Positions 16,576 through 25,135 of a stretch of 25,135 bases of DNA are shown piece after piece. The DNA lies in the NCBI GenBank assembly GCA_016744485.1, contig JADGEG010000004.1:1-25135 (forward strand). The letters run 5' to 3'. Made by a program: the position numbers and the translations under genes. The notes under the pieces are model-generated. The model made no database searches. It had not been told where the DNA came from and was given only the letters and a program-made list of their open reading frames with translations. Each line of letters starts with the position of its first letter. Position 1 is the first letter of the stretch. This DNA is from Arcobacter sp. (GTDB lineage Bacteria; Campylobacterota; Campylobacteria; Campylobacterales; Arcobacteraceae).

Positions 16576-17430
16576 ATGGCATTAGGTAGAGGACTTGGAG
16601 AATTATTAGGAGAAGTTCAGAATGCTTATGAACTTTCTTCTTCGGAACAAAATGAAAATAATGTTCTTGAAATAGATATTAATTTAATTAAAGCAAATCC
16701 ACATCAACCAAGAAAAATATTTGATGCAGAAAAGCTAGAAGAATTGAGTAGTTCTATTGTTGAGTATGGTTTGCTTCAGCCAATTAGTATTATTGAAAAT
16801 AGTAAAAATGATTATACTTTAGTTGCAGGTGAGAGACGATTAAGAGCTCATAAATTAGCAAACCTTGATACTATAAAAGCAATTATAATCAATATTGATA
16901 ATTTAAAACTAAGAGAAATTGCATTGATTGAAAATATTCAAAGAGATGATTTAAATATTATTGAATTATCTTATTCTTATGCACAATTATTAAATGAACA
17001 CAATATGACTCACGAAGAATTATCAAAAAAAGTTTTTAAAAGTAGAACTACTATTACAAATACTTTACGATTATTACAATTAAGTTCTTATGTGCAACAG
17101 TTTTTAGCAAACGATAAATTAACAGCAGGCCATGCAAAAGTCATGTTAGGACTTCAAGAAGAAGATCAAAAAATAGTAGCTGATTGTATTACAAAAGAAA
17201 AATTATCAGTTAGACAAGCAGAAACATTAATAAGAAATATGAAGAATGAAGAACTTAAAAAACCAAAAAACCAAAAAAAAGAATTTGATTTTAAAATTTT
17301 AGATGAAGTATTAAAAACATTTAAAAAAAATAAATTAAAAGTTAAAGCAGAAAAAAATTATTTTAAAATTGAAATAAATTCACAAGAAGATATTCAAAAG
17401 ATATATAGCTACTTTAGTAACACTTTATAA
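16576..17430 (+). CDS. parB: Chromosome-partitioning CTPase and parS-binding protein ParB (Spo0J)
   Basis: A 284-residue ParB that loads at parS and slides as a CTP-dependent clamp, stimulating ParA. The N-terminal LGRGLGELLG (3-12) is the ParA-contacting segment. The ParB/Srx CTP-binding domain runs from about 31 to 127, with NPHQPRK (41-47), GERRLRAHK (85-93) and ENIQRDDLN (119-127). The helix-turn-helix domain follows (about 143-215; MTHEELSKKVFKSRTTITN and LTAGHAK). A Lys-rich linker and a short C-terminal dimerisation region end the protein. The length is typical. It is last before the ATP synthase genes and probably ends the obgE-parB unit; no clear terminator follows. Confidence 0.96.
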   Translation: MALGRGLGELLGEVQNAYELSSSEQNENNVLEIDINLIKANPHQPRKIFDAEKLEELSSSIVEYGLLQPISIIENSKNDYTLVAGERRLRAHKLANLDTIKAIIINIDNLKLREIALIENIQRDDLNIIELSYSYAQLLNEHNMTHEELSKKVFKSRTTITNTLRLLQLSSYVQQFLANDKLTAGHAKVMLGLQEEDQKIVADCITKEKLSVRQAETLIRNMKNEELKKPKNQKKEFDFKILDEVLKTFKKNKLKVKAEKNYFKIEINSQEDIQKIYSYFSNTL

Positions 17431-17468
17431 TTTTTGTTAATTATTTTATCTAAATTAATGTTATCTTA

Positions 17469-17474
17469 TATAAT
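17469..17474 (+). promoter_or_regulatory. Likely promoter of the ATP synthase operon (-10 box)
   Basis: A consensus TATAAT lies 59 bases before atpF', in the 103-base gap after parB, preceded by an AT-rich, T-tract-bearing stretch without a good -35 box. This is the common Campylobacterota promoter form. Transcription from near 17481 would include the inverted repeat at 17491-17511 and the TGGAGGA ribosome site (about 17522-17528) in the leader. Confidence 0.5.
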
Positions 17475-17490
17475 ATTTAGATATCATCTT

Positions 17491-17511
17491 TTTAGTTTTA
17501 TTAAAACTAAA
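17491..17511 (+). repeat. Perfect inverted repeat in the presumed atp leader
   Basis: Arms TTTAGTTTTA (17491-17500) and TAAAACTAAA (17502-17511) are exact reverse complements around a single T. As RNA this is a nine-base stem with a three-base loop, ending 22 bases before the atpF' start. No T-run follows on either strand, so it does not look like an intrinsic terminator. It could be an operator, a stabilising 5' hairpin or a translation-control element. Confidence 0.6.
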
Positions 17512-17533
17512 CGTAAAAACTTTGGAGGAATGA

Positions 17534-17956
17534 ATGTTAGACTTAAGTCCAGTATTAGTACTTAGTTCTGCTATTATTTTTCTTTTGGTTGTTGCTAGAC
17601 TAAATAGTTGTCTTTTTAAACCTTTATTAAAACATATGGATGATAGAACAGAGTCTATAAAAAATGATTTAGCTAATGCAAAATCAAATTCCACAAATGT
17701 TGATAATATCTACAAAGAAGCTAATGATATATTAGCTAATGCAAAAAAAGAAGCTTCTATAATTAGAGAACAAGCATATACTAAATCAAAAGAAACTGCA
17801 GATGCAAAACTTGAAGATAGTAAAAAAAACCTTGAACTTAGATCACTTGAATTTAAGAGTGATTTAGAAAAAGAAGTAAAAGCTTTAAAAAAATCTTTAC
17901 TTAGTTCTATGCCTCAATTTAATGAGAGATTAAAAGCTAAAATTAGCTCAATTTAA
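17534..17956 (+). CDS. atpF': F0F1 ATP synthase subunit b' (second b-type stalk subunit)
   Basis: A 140-residue protein with one N-terminal membrane helix (about 7-25), then FKPLLKHMDDRTESIKNDL, a typical b-type stalk start, and a long charged coiled coil with alanine spacing to the end. It is the b' partner that pairs with the AtpF product to form a heterodimeric peripheral stalk. Having b' and b adjacent and first in the operon is the rule in Campylobacterota. The start has a strong GGAGGA ribosome site. The stop abuts the next open frame directly. Confidence 0.92.
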   Translation: MLDLSPVLVLSSAIIFLLVVARLNSCLFKPLLKHMDDRTESIKNDLANAKSNSTNVDNIYKEANDILANAKKEASIIREQAYTKSKETADAKLEDSKKNLELRSLEFKSDLEKEVKALKKSLLSSMPQFNERLKAKISSI

Positions 17957-17959
17957 ATG

Positions 17960-17974
17960 AAAGGAGATAATTTG
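17960..17974 (+). promoter_or_regulatory. Ribosome site that points to a TTG start for atpF
   Basis: AAAGGAG (17960-17966) lies five bases upstream of an in-frame TTG (17972-17974). The ATG at 17957 precedes this site and has no usable ribosome site of its own. The spacing favours initiation at TTG. Confidence 0.6.
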
Positions 17975-18481
17975 AAATTATTGTTAACAGGAATTGTATT
18001 ATTTCCTATGGTATTATTTGCTTCAAGTGAAGATGTTGAAACGGATATAGTTCAAAGGCTTTTTAATTTTGTGATTTTTGCTGGAATTTTATGGTATTTA
18101 CTTGCTGATAAAATAAAAGTTTTTTTTGCAAATAGAACATTGGATATTCAAGCTAAACTTGATAAAGTTGAAGATACTTTGAAAGAATCTAAAAACAAAG
18201 TTGATGAAGCGAATAGACAATTAAGTGAATCAAAAGTACTTGCAAGTGAAATTGTTGAAAATGCTAAAAATGACATAGATTCAATTGCAAAAAAAGTTAA
18301 TGATGCGGTTGTTATTGAAATTGCTAATTTGAATAAAAGTTTTGATGAAGGAAATACTGTTCAAATATCAAGAGAAAAGAAAAAAGTTATTTCTTCTGTT
18401 CTTGATGAGTTATTAAATGCAGAAAATCTTTCATTAAGTCAAGAAGAATTAGTTAATATTGTTCTTAAAAAGGTAGCATAA
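17972..18481 (+). CDS. atpF: F0F1 ATP synthase subunit b (probable TTG start)
   Basis: The second peripheral-stalk subunit. The open frame begins at ATG 17957 (174 residues), but an ideal ribosome site overlaps those first codons and fits the in-frame TTG at 17972, giving 169 residues starting M-KLLLTGIVLFP. The N-terminus looks like a signal peptide (hydrophobic to about residue 17, then ASSEDVE). A second hydrophobic helix follows (about 31-46; FVIFAGILWYLLAD), then KIKVFFANRTLDIQAKL and a long coiled coil to the end. The extra N-terminal segment differs from the single-helix E. coli b. The stop overlaps the atpH start as TAATG. Confidence 0.9.
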   Translation: MKLLLTGIVLFPMVLFASSEDVETDIVQRLFNFVIFAGILWYLLADKIKVFFANRTLDIQAKLDKVEDTLKESKNKVDEANRQLSESKVLASEIVENAKNDIDSIAKKVNDAVVIEIANLNKSFDEGNTVQISREKKKVISSVLDELLNAENLSLSQEELVNIVLKKVA

Positions 18482-19011
18482 TGAATGATTTAATAGCAAA
18501 AAGATATGTAAAAGCATTAATTCAAGATAGAAATAGTAGCTCTATTGAATATATTTGTGAAGAATTAAATGTCATTTCGCAGGCTTTTCATTCGGAAAAA
18601 TTTGTTTCAATAATATATTCATCAGAAATAAAAACTACTGAAAAAGTAAATTTAATACTTTCTTTTTTAAAGAAACCAAAGAAAGAATTAGAAAATTTAT
18701 TAAAATTATTAGGAACTAATAAAAGGCTAAATCTTATACCTGATTTGGTTAAAGAATTAGATGCTCAAATATCTAATATGAATAATTCACATTTAGGTAC
18801 AGTTTATACTAATACAAAATTAACAAAAAAACATCTTTCTTCTATTGAAAAACAATTTAGTGAGAAATTTGAAGTTAATTTATCATTTTCTCAAAATGTT
18901 TGTGATTATGATGGTATTAAAGTTGACATTGATAGTCTTGGGATTGAGATATCTTTTTCTAAAGATAGATTAAAAACACAAATGATTGACCATATTTTAA
19001 AAGCGGTTTAG
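18481..19011 (+). CDS. atpH: F0F1 ATP synthase subunit delta
   Basis: A 176-residue OSCP/delta-family protein linking the peripheral stalk to the top of the alpha3beta3 head. It begins IAKRYVKALIQD, the family's N-terminal helix. The C-terminal part (about residues 100-176) shows the expected LGTVYTNTKLTKKHLSSIEKQ segment and the glycine/Asp-rich YDGIKVDIDSLGIEISF region. The length is normal. The start overlaps the atpF stop by one base, so translation is coupled. Confidence 0.94.
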   Translation: MNDLIAKRYVKALIQDRNSSSIEYICEELNVISQAFHSEKFVSIIYSSEIKTTEKVNLILSFLKKPKKELENLLKLLGTNKRLNLIPDLVKELDAQISNMNNSHLGTVYTNTKLTKKHLSSIEKQFSEKFEVNLSFSQNVCDYDGIKVDIDSLGIEISFSKDRLKTQMIDHILKAV

Positions 19012-19034
19012 AACTTATATAAAGGAGATATTGA

Positions 19035-20552
19035 ATGAGTGCAAAGATTCAAGCAGATGAGATTAGTTCGATTATAAAAGAAAGAATTGATAATTTTGAA
19101 TTAAATGTAGATGTTAATGAAACAGGTAAAATCATTTCTTATGCAGATGGTATTGCTCAGGTTTATGGTTTAAAAAATGTAATGGCAGGAGAGATCGTTG
19201 AATTTGAAAACGGTGAAAAGGGTCTTGCTTCTAACTTAGAAGAGTCTTCAGTTGGTATTGTTGTTCTTGGAAAAGGTGTAGGTTTAAGAGAGGGTACTTC
19301 TTGTAAAAGACTTGGTAAAATTTTAGAAACACCTGTTGGTGATGCTATGATTGGAAGAGTTGTAAATGCTTTAGGTGAGCCACTTGATGGTAAGGGTGTT
19401 ATTGATGCTAGTGATTATAAAGTAGTTGAAGAAAAAGCACCTGGGATAATGGCTAGAAAATCAGTTCATGAACCTTTACAAACAGGAATTAAAGCTATTG
19501 ATGCACTTGTTCCAATTGGAAGAGGTCAAAGAGAGCTTATTATTGGTGATAGACAAACTGGTAAGACTACAGTTGCTATTGATACAATTCTTAATCAAAG
19601 CGATCAAGATGTTATTTGTATTTATGTTGCAATTGGTCAAAAAGCATCTACTGTTGCTTCAGTTGTAAGAACATTAGAAGAAACTAATGCCATGGATTAT
19701 TCAATTGTTGTAAATGCTAGTGCATCTGATAGTGCTGCTTTACAATTTTTAGCACCTTATACAGCTGTTACTATTGGTGAGTATTTTAGAGATAATGGTA
19801 AGCATGTTTTAATTGTTTATGATGATTTAACAAAACATGCAGTTGCTTATAGAGAAATGTCTTTATTGTTAAGACGTCCTCCAGGAAGAGAAGCATTTCC
19901 AGGAGATGTATTTTATTTACATTCAAGATTACTTGAAAGAGCTGCAAAATTGAATGATGATTTAGGTGGTGGTTCTATGACTGCTTTACCAATTATTGAA
20001 ACTCAAGCTGGGGACGTTGCTGCTTATATTCCAACAAATGTTATTTCTATAACTGATGGTCAAATATTTTTAGAAACTAATCTTTTTAATTCAGGTATTA
20101 GACCAGCTATTAATGTCGGACTTTCAGTATCAAGAGTTGGTGGAGCTGCACAAATTAAAGCTACTAAACAAGTTGCTGGTACTTTAAAATTATCACTTGC
20201 TCAATTTAGAGAACTTGAAGCATTTGCTCAGTTTGCATCTGATCTTGATGAAAATACAAGAAAAGAACTTGAACTTGGTCAAAGAATGGTAGAAGTTCTT
20301 AAGCAAGGTGTTAATGCTCCTTTAGTAATTGAGAAACAAATTTGTATTATTTATGCTGGAACTAAAGGTTATTTAAGTGATGTTGCTGTCTTGGATGTAG
20401 TAAGATATGAAGCTGAATTACATTCTTTTATTGAACAAAAATATTCTAAAATTTTAGAAGATATTAAAACAAATAAAAAGATAAATGATGATACTGAATC
20501 ATCTTTAAAAGCAGCATTAGAAGAATTTAATACTATATTTAGTGCAAAATAA
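19035..20552 (+). CDS. atpA: F0F1 ATP synthase subunit alpha
   Basis: A 505-residue, full-length alpha subunit of the F1 head, bearing the non-catalytic nucleotide sites. Landmarks are the N-terminal beta-barrel with [19 protein letters not shown] (28-46), the P-loop GDRQTGKT (171-178), [13 protein letters not shown] (261-273), [12 protein letters not shown] (280-291) and the ISVxR-type arginine-finger segment [11 protein letters not shown], with Arg367 completing the neighbouring catalytic site. The ribosome site AAAGGAGA lies about 13-6 bases upstream. The G+C content is visibly higher than in the non-housekeeping genes nearby, as expected for a highly expressed gene. Confidence 0.98.
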   Translation: MSAKIQADEISSIIKERIDNFELNVDVNETGKIISYADGIAQVYGLKNVMAGEIVEFENGEKGLASNLEESSVGIVVLGKGVGLREGTSCKRLGKILETPVGDAMIGRVVNALGEPLDGKGVIDASDYKVVEEKAPGIMARKSVHEPLQTGIKAIDALVPIGRGQRELIIGDRQTGKTTVAIDTILNQSDQDVICIYVAIGQKASTVASVVRTLEETNAMDYSIVVNASASDSAALQFLAPYTAVTIGEYFRDNGKHVLIVYDDLTKHAVAYREMSLLLRRPPGREAFPGDVFYLHSRLLERAAKLNDDLGGGSMTALPIIETQAGDVAAYIPTNVISITDGQIFLETNLFNSGIRPAINVGLSVSRVGGAAQIKATKQVAGTLKLSLAQFRELEAFAQFASDLDENTRKELELGQRMVEVLKQGVNAPLVIEKQICIIYAGTKGYLSDVAVLDVVRYEAELHSFIEQKYSKILEDIKTNKKINDDTESSLKAALEEFNTIFSAK

Positions 20553-20561
20553 GGATAGTCT

Positions 20562-21449
20562 ATGGCTAACTTAAAAGAAATTAAATTAAAAATTGGAAGT
20601 GTTAAAAACACTCAAAAAACAACAAATGCGATGAAGTTGGTATCTTCTGCAAAGCTTACAAGAACTAGACAATTATCTGAACAAGCTAGATCTTATGCTA
20701 AAAAAATAAATGAAGTACTAAGTGAAATTGCGAGTCGAGTTAGCAAGATACAAAATGGAGGGAATACCAATAAAGCATTTGTTCAAAATGATAATCCTAA
20801 GGTAGTAGATATCGTTTTTGTTACTGCTGATAAAGGTCTTTGTGGTGGTTTTAATATGATGACTATTAAAGCTGTTATTAAAATAATGAACGAATATAAA
20901 CAAAAAGGTGTAACAGTAAGACTTAGAGTTTCTGGAAGAAAAGGTGTGGATTATTTTTCTTTTCAAAAATTAGATTTATTACAAAAAATAACAGATTTAT
21001 CTGGTACACCTGATTATGATAAAGCGGCTGATTTTATAAAAGAAGTCGTATCTGATTTTAATGAAGGACATACAAATAAAGTTATATTAGTTTATAATGG
21101 ATTTTTAAATATGTTAGCTCAGGAGTTAAAAATTAGAGAACTTTTACCAATTTCATTAGATAATATTGAAGTTTCCAAAGAAGAAACATCAATGTTAGAA
21201 ATTGAACCAGATGATGACGAAGAAGTGCTAAATGAATTAACAGGAAAGTATATTGATTTTAATATGTACTATTCTTTAATTGATTCTTTAGCAGCAGAAC
21301 ATAGTGCAAGAATGCAAGCTATGGATGCAGCAACCAAGAATGCAAAAGAAAAGGTTGACTCTTTGACAGTTGAATATAATAAAGCTAGACAAGCCGCAAT
21401 CACAACAGAGCTAATTGAAATTATCTCTGGTGTTGAATCATTAAAATAA
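20562..21449 (+). CDS. atpG: F0F1 ATP synthase subunit gamma
   Basis: The rotating central shaft, 295 residues. It has the N-terminal coiled-coil helix KIGSVKNTQKTTNAMKLVSSAKL (about 11-33), the Rossmann-like middle starting DIVFVTADKGLCGGFN (84-99), and the C-terminal helix with EHSARMQAMDAATKNA and ITTELIEIISGVESL that pairs with the first inside the head. An acidic stretch (about 216-226, rich in Glu/Asp) marks a small variable insertion. It starts nine bases after atpA with a weak AAGGATAG site. Confidence 0.97.
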   Translation: MANLKEIKLKIGSVKNTQKTTNAMKLVSSAKLTRTRQLSEQARSYAKKINEVLSEIASRVSKIQNGGNTNKAFVQNDNPKVVDIVFVTADKGLCGGFNMMTIKAVIKIMNEYKQKGVTVRLRVSGRKGVDYFSFQKLDLLQKITDLSGTPDYDKAADFIKEVVSDFNEGHTNKVILVYNGFLNMLAQELKIRELLPISLDNIEVSKEETSMLEIEPDDDEEVLNELTGKYIDFNMYYSLIDSLAAEHSARMQAMDAATKNAKEKVDSLTVEYNKARQAAITTELIEIISGVESLK

Positions 21450-22862
<1,413 letters not shown>

Positions 22863-22875
22863 TTAAAGGTTACTT

Positions 22876-23253
22876 GTGGACACATTAAAATTATCAATAG
22901 TTGCACCAAATGGTCAAATTTTTTGTGATGATGTAAAAACAGTAACTCTTCCTGGAAAAGAAGGAGAGTTTGGTGTTTTACCTGGACATTCATCTATATT
23001 ATCATCCTTAAGTGTGGGTGTTATTATCATAGAGCAAAAAGATTCAACTCAAGCAGTTGCTATTAACTGGGGACATGTAAAAGTTAGTGAAAACTCAGTT
23101 GATGTTTTAGTAGATGGTGCAGTAGCATTAAGTTCTGGAGAAGATTCTAAAATTGCTCAAAATATAGAAGCTGCAAAAAAACTAGTTAACTCAGTAAAAG
23201 ATGCCAATGTATCTTTAGCCTCAGTTGAAGCTAGAATTAATTCATTTTCATAA
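22876..23253 (+). CDS. atpC: F0F1 ATP synthase subunit epsilon
   Basis: A 125-residue subunit with a GTG start, preceded by AAAGGT. The N-terminal beta-sandwich is recognisable by LSIVAPNGQIF (5-15), VTLPGKEGEFGVLPGHSSIL (23-42) and the NWGHVKVSENSVDVLVDGA strand series. The C-terminal helical pair (about 90-125) is kept, so a regulatory inhibitory domain may be present, although shorter than in E. coli. It ends the F1 genes. The a and c subunit genes (atpB, atpE) are not next to it, the usual state in Campylobacterota. Confidence 0.95.
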   Translation: MDTLKLSIVAPNGQIFCDDVKTVTLPGKEGEFGVLPGHSSILSSLSVGVIIIEQKDSTQAVAINWGHVKVSENSVDVLVDGAVALSSGEDSKIAQNIEAAKKLVNSVKDANVSLASVEARINSFS

Positions 23254-23261
23254 AATCTCTA

Positions 23262-23822
23262 ATGATTGATATGCTACTTGATTATATTAGTAATGGTAGT
23301 GCAATAACACTTATAGTGTTAGCACTATTATCCATTTATTTAATACTTGTATTTTGGATATTTATTTATAGAGTATTTTATTTAAATGCAGAAATATTTA
23401 ATGAAAAAAAATCCTTAGATTCGTTAACGTCAAGGTCTTCAAGTATTAGTCCTTTATCAGCTCTTTCAAAATGTTCTAATAATTCTAATCAAAAAGAAAT
23501 CTTACATGCTTGTGAAATATCAATTATAAAAGATGCTAGTATTGGAGTATCATGGATGTCTATTATTGCATCAACTTCTCCTTTTATAGGATTATTTGGT
23601 ACTGTTGTTGGTATTTTAGAATCATTTGCAAAATTTTCAGCTCATGAAAAAGTTGGTTTTTCTATTATAGCCCCTGCTATTTCAGAAGCTTTAGTAGCAA
23701 CTGCTGCTGGAATTTTTGTAGCAATATTTGCATATACTTTTCATCAAATATTAGTTAGAAAAATTTATGAACTCAATACTTATTTAAAGGCACAATCTGA
23801 AATTTTAATAGTTAGAGTATAA
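23262..23822 (+). CDS. tolQ: Tol system proton-channel subunit TolQ (MotA/ExbB family)
   Basis: A 186-residue, three-helix inner-membrane protein (helices about 15-38, 97-120, 138-162). It has the family signatures SPFIGLFGTVVGILESF (106-122) and APAISEALVATAAGIFVAI (137-155). With TolR it forms a proton-driven motor that acts through TolA, keeping the outer membrane attached during division. It starts eight bases after atpC and is probably cotranscribed from the atp operon. ExbB is the alternative name; tolB downstream favours the Tol assignment. Confidence 0.92.
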   Translation: MIDMLLDYISNGSAITLIVLALLSIYLILVFWIFIYRVFYLNAEIFNEKKSLDSLTSRSSSISPLSALSKCSNNSNQKEILHACEISIIKDASIGVSWMSIIASTSPFIGLFGTVVGILESFAKFSAHEKVGFSIIAPAISEALVATAAGIFVAIFAYTFHQILVRKIYELNTYLKAQSEILIVRV

Positions 23823-23826
23823 AATT

Positions 23827-24216
23827 GTGTATGATTATAATCAAAAACCTGATTTAAATATAACTCCTTTAGTTGATGTTATGTTGGTATTATTAGCTAT
23901 TATGATGGTTACAGTTCCTGTAATAGAATTTGAAGAGCCGATTAATCTTCCACAAGGAAGCAAATCAAAACAAGTTCAAACTTTAAAAAAAATTAATATT
24001 TTGATTACTAAAGATAGAGAAGTTCTTTTAAACAAAAAAAAATATGACTTAAATAATTTTTCAGATAGTTTTATTTTATTTTCAGAAAATAAAAACAGGA
24101 AAACCCCTATTTATATAAGAGCTGATAAAACATTAATATATGATGATATTATGTATATTTTAAGAACAGTAAAAAAGTCTGGATTTCATAAAGTATCATT
24201 AGTAACTAATCAATAA
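23827..24216 (+). CDS. tolR: Tol system protein TolR (ExbD family)
   Basis: A 129-residue protein with a GTG start four bases after the tolQ stop. The short cytoplasmic N-terminus leads into NITPLVDVMLVLLAIMM (11-27), where Asp17 is the proton-coupling residue of the family. After the single helix comes a periplasmic domain with INLPQGSK, RKTPIYIRADKTLIYDDIM and VKKSGFHKVSLVT, typical of ExbD/TolR. It is followed one base later by the TolA-like gene. Confidence 0.93.
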   Translation: MYDYNQKPDLNITPLVDVMLVLLAIMMVTVPVIEFEEPINLPQGSKSKQVQTLKKINILITKDREVLLNKKKYDLNNFSDSFILFSENKNRKTPIYIRADKTLIYDDIMYILRTVKKSGFHKVSLVTNQ

Positions 24217-24217
24217 A

Positions 24218-24940
24218 ATGCAAAATAAAACCTATTATTATATCTCAGGTTTTGTTTCTATTTCCTTATATATAGGTATTTTTATTTTGTTTTTATATTA
24301 TATAAATGCAAGTGATTATAAAAAATTTGATTCTTTTTCGCAAACCACAGTTTTACAATTAGATATAGTATTTGATAATCAAAATATTTCAAAAACAAAT
24401 ATAAAACAAGAAAGTATTCTAAAAAAATCAAGTTCTAAATCTTATAAAAAACAAGCAAATTATAAAACATTATTTGCTAAAGTAAATACGAAGTCTAAAA
24501 ATATACAAAAAAAAGATATATATAATAATAAAGCTAGTAAAAATATAAGTAGATTTAAATCAAGATTTGAAAAAATACAAAAGAATAAATCAAATCTAGT
24601 TTCAAAAATTTTAAAAGATATTGAAATAAAAAACACCAATAAAGAAATCAGTTTTAAAAGCAATAAAGGTAAAACACATCCTTATTATTCTAAAATAAAA
24701 GAAACTTTAGAAATAAGGTGGAACTTGAAGTTTCCTCAATCGGGATATAGTACAAAGGTTCTTGTAATTATTACTAAAAATGGAATATTTGATTATAAGA
24801 TAATAAAAAATTCAAATAATTATTTATATGATGAATTATTACTTGAATTTTTAGATGAACAAAAAGAACTTGCTTTTTTAAATCATAATTTAGGAGCAAA
24901 TGTAAAAATAATAATAAATTTTAAATCAAAGGAAAAATAA
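24218..24940 (+). CDS. tolA: TolA/TonB-like energy-transducing protein
   Basis: A 240-residue protein with one N-terminal helix (about 8-28) and a lysine/serine/asparagine-rich periplasmic spacer (about 55-150). A C-terminal TonB/TolA-type domain begins near HPYYSKIKETLEIRWNLKF and continues with a STKVLVIITKNGIFDYKIIKNS beta-hairpin. TolA reaches across the periplasm to Pal/TolB; the spacer here is much shorter than in E. coli (421 residues). The sequence is weakly conserved, so the name rests on position between tolR and tolB plus the domain pattern; a TonB-like role is the alternative. The tolB ATG follows its stop directly. Confidence 0.82.
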   Translation: MQNKTYYYISGFVSISLYIGIFILFLYYINASDYKKFDSFSQTTVLQLDIVFDNQNISKTNIKQESILKKSSSKSYKKQANYKTLFAKVNTKSKNIQKKDIYNNKASKNISRFKSRFEKIQKNKSNLVSKILKDIEIKNTNKEISFKSNKGKTHPYYSKIKETLEIRWNLKFPQSGYSTKVLVIITKNGIFDYKIIKNSNNYLYDELLLEFLDEQKELAFLNHNLGANVKIIINFKSKEK

Positions 24941-25135
24941 ATGAATAAAATATTATTTATATTTTTTATTATTGCAAATTATTTATTTGCTCAAAATGTA
25001 GAACTAGATGTTATAAATCAACAAGTATCTATTCCAAAAATAAAAGTTTCTGTATCAAATGATAGTATTAATGATGTTTTAAGTAATAAAATAAAGAATA
25101 TTTTAGAAAAAGATTTAGAAGTTAGTGGACATTTT
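24941..25135 (+). CDS. tolB: Tol-Pal system protein TolB, N-terminal part (3' end outside window)
   Basis: Only the first 65 codons are present. The ATG follows the tolA stop directly, with AAAGGAAA upstream. A signal peptide (about 1-17, cleavage near LFA-Q) is followed by a mature N-terminus whose segments IPKIKVSV and LSNKIKNILEKDLEVSGHF fit the TolB amino-terminal domain (usually ending DLxxSGxF). TolB is a periplasmic beta-propeller protein that binds Pal and TolA. The assignment rests on the SGHF-type segment and the tolQRA context; the propeller is not visible. Confidence 0.85.
   Translation, partial: MNKILFIFFIIANYLFAQNVELDVINQQVSIPKIKVSVSNDSINDVLSNKIKNILEKDLEVSGHF

Noticed and set aside
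17461..17694. Minus-strand open frame overlapping the atp promoter region and atpF'
   Set aside because: It covers the likely promoter and the b' coding region, and its product has no domain character.
20369..20966. Minus-strand open frames opposite atpA and atpG
   Set aside because: They are low-complexity translations antisense to strongly conserved genes and show no family features.

Overview
The window is a gene-dense, very AT-rich (roughly a quarter G+C by eye) bacterial chromosome segment. All 29 recognisable genes lie on the + strand, many joined by ATGA or TAATG overlaps. The order rplU-rpmA-obgE-proB-fmt-birA-parA-parB-atpF'-atpF-atpH-atpA-atpG-atpD-atpC-tolQ-tolR-tolA-tolB, with atpF' and without the a and c subunit genes, fits Campylobacterota (epsilonproteobacteria). 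The base composition suggests an Arcobacter-like member. This assignment rests on gene order, protein character and composition, not on a database search.

Region 1 (1-4073): the 3' end of an AddA/RecB-type helicase-nuclease, cut by the left window edge; a secreted endonuclease/exonuclease/phosphatase-fold protein with an unassigned C-terminal extension; and the lipid II flippase MurJ. Region 2 (4165-9704): a respiratory block of SCO copper chaperone, cytochrome c oxidase subunits I, III, IV and II, and a UbiA/CtaB-type haem o synthase. Subunit I has the YSHPxV form of helix VI (A2-type haem-copper oxidase). Subunit II carries two C-terminal cytochrome c domains, so the enzyme is a caa3-type oxidase with a dihaem tail. 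Region 3 (9755-11479): an MsbA-like ABC exporter.

Region 4 (11648-17430): ribosomal proteins L21 and L27, a clear intrinsic terminator, then obgE, proB, fmt, birA and the chromosome-partition pair parA/parB. Region 5 (17534-23253): the ATP synthase genes b', b, delta, alpha, gamma, beta and epsilon, behind a likely promoter and a perfect inverted repeat. Region 6 (23262-25135): the Tol envelope system (tolQ, tolR, tolA and the start of tolB), cut by the right edge.

Functionally, the oxidase builds proton-motive force by reducing oxygen. ATP synthase and the Tol motor spend it. MurJ, MsbA and Tol serve the envelope. Most of the window is conserved housekeeping DNA. The least ordinary part is the caa3 block, with its divergent CtaB. 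Smaller points are a BirA with serine at the conserved second arginine of its biotin loop, an ObgE with a non-canonical G4 motif, a probable TTG start for atpF, and unexplained inverted repeats ahead of atpF' and rplU. I saw no tRNA, rRNA, CRISPR array, insertion sequence, phage gene or toxin-antitoxin pair. No gene-free stretch exceeds about 170 bases.
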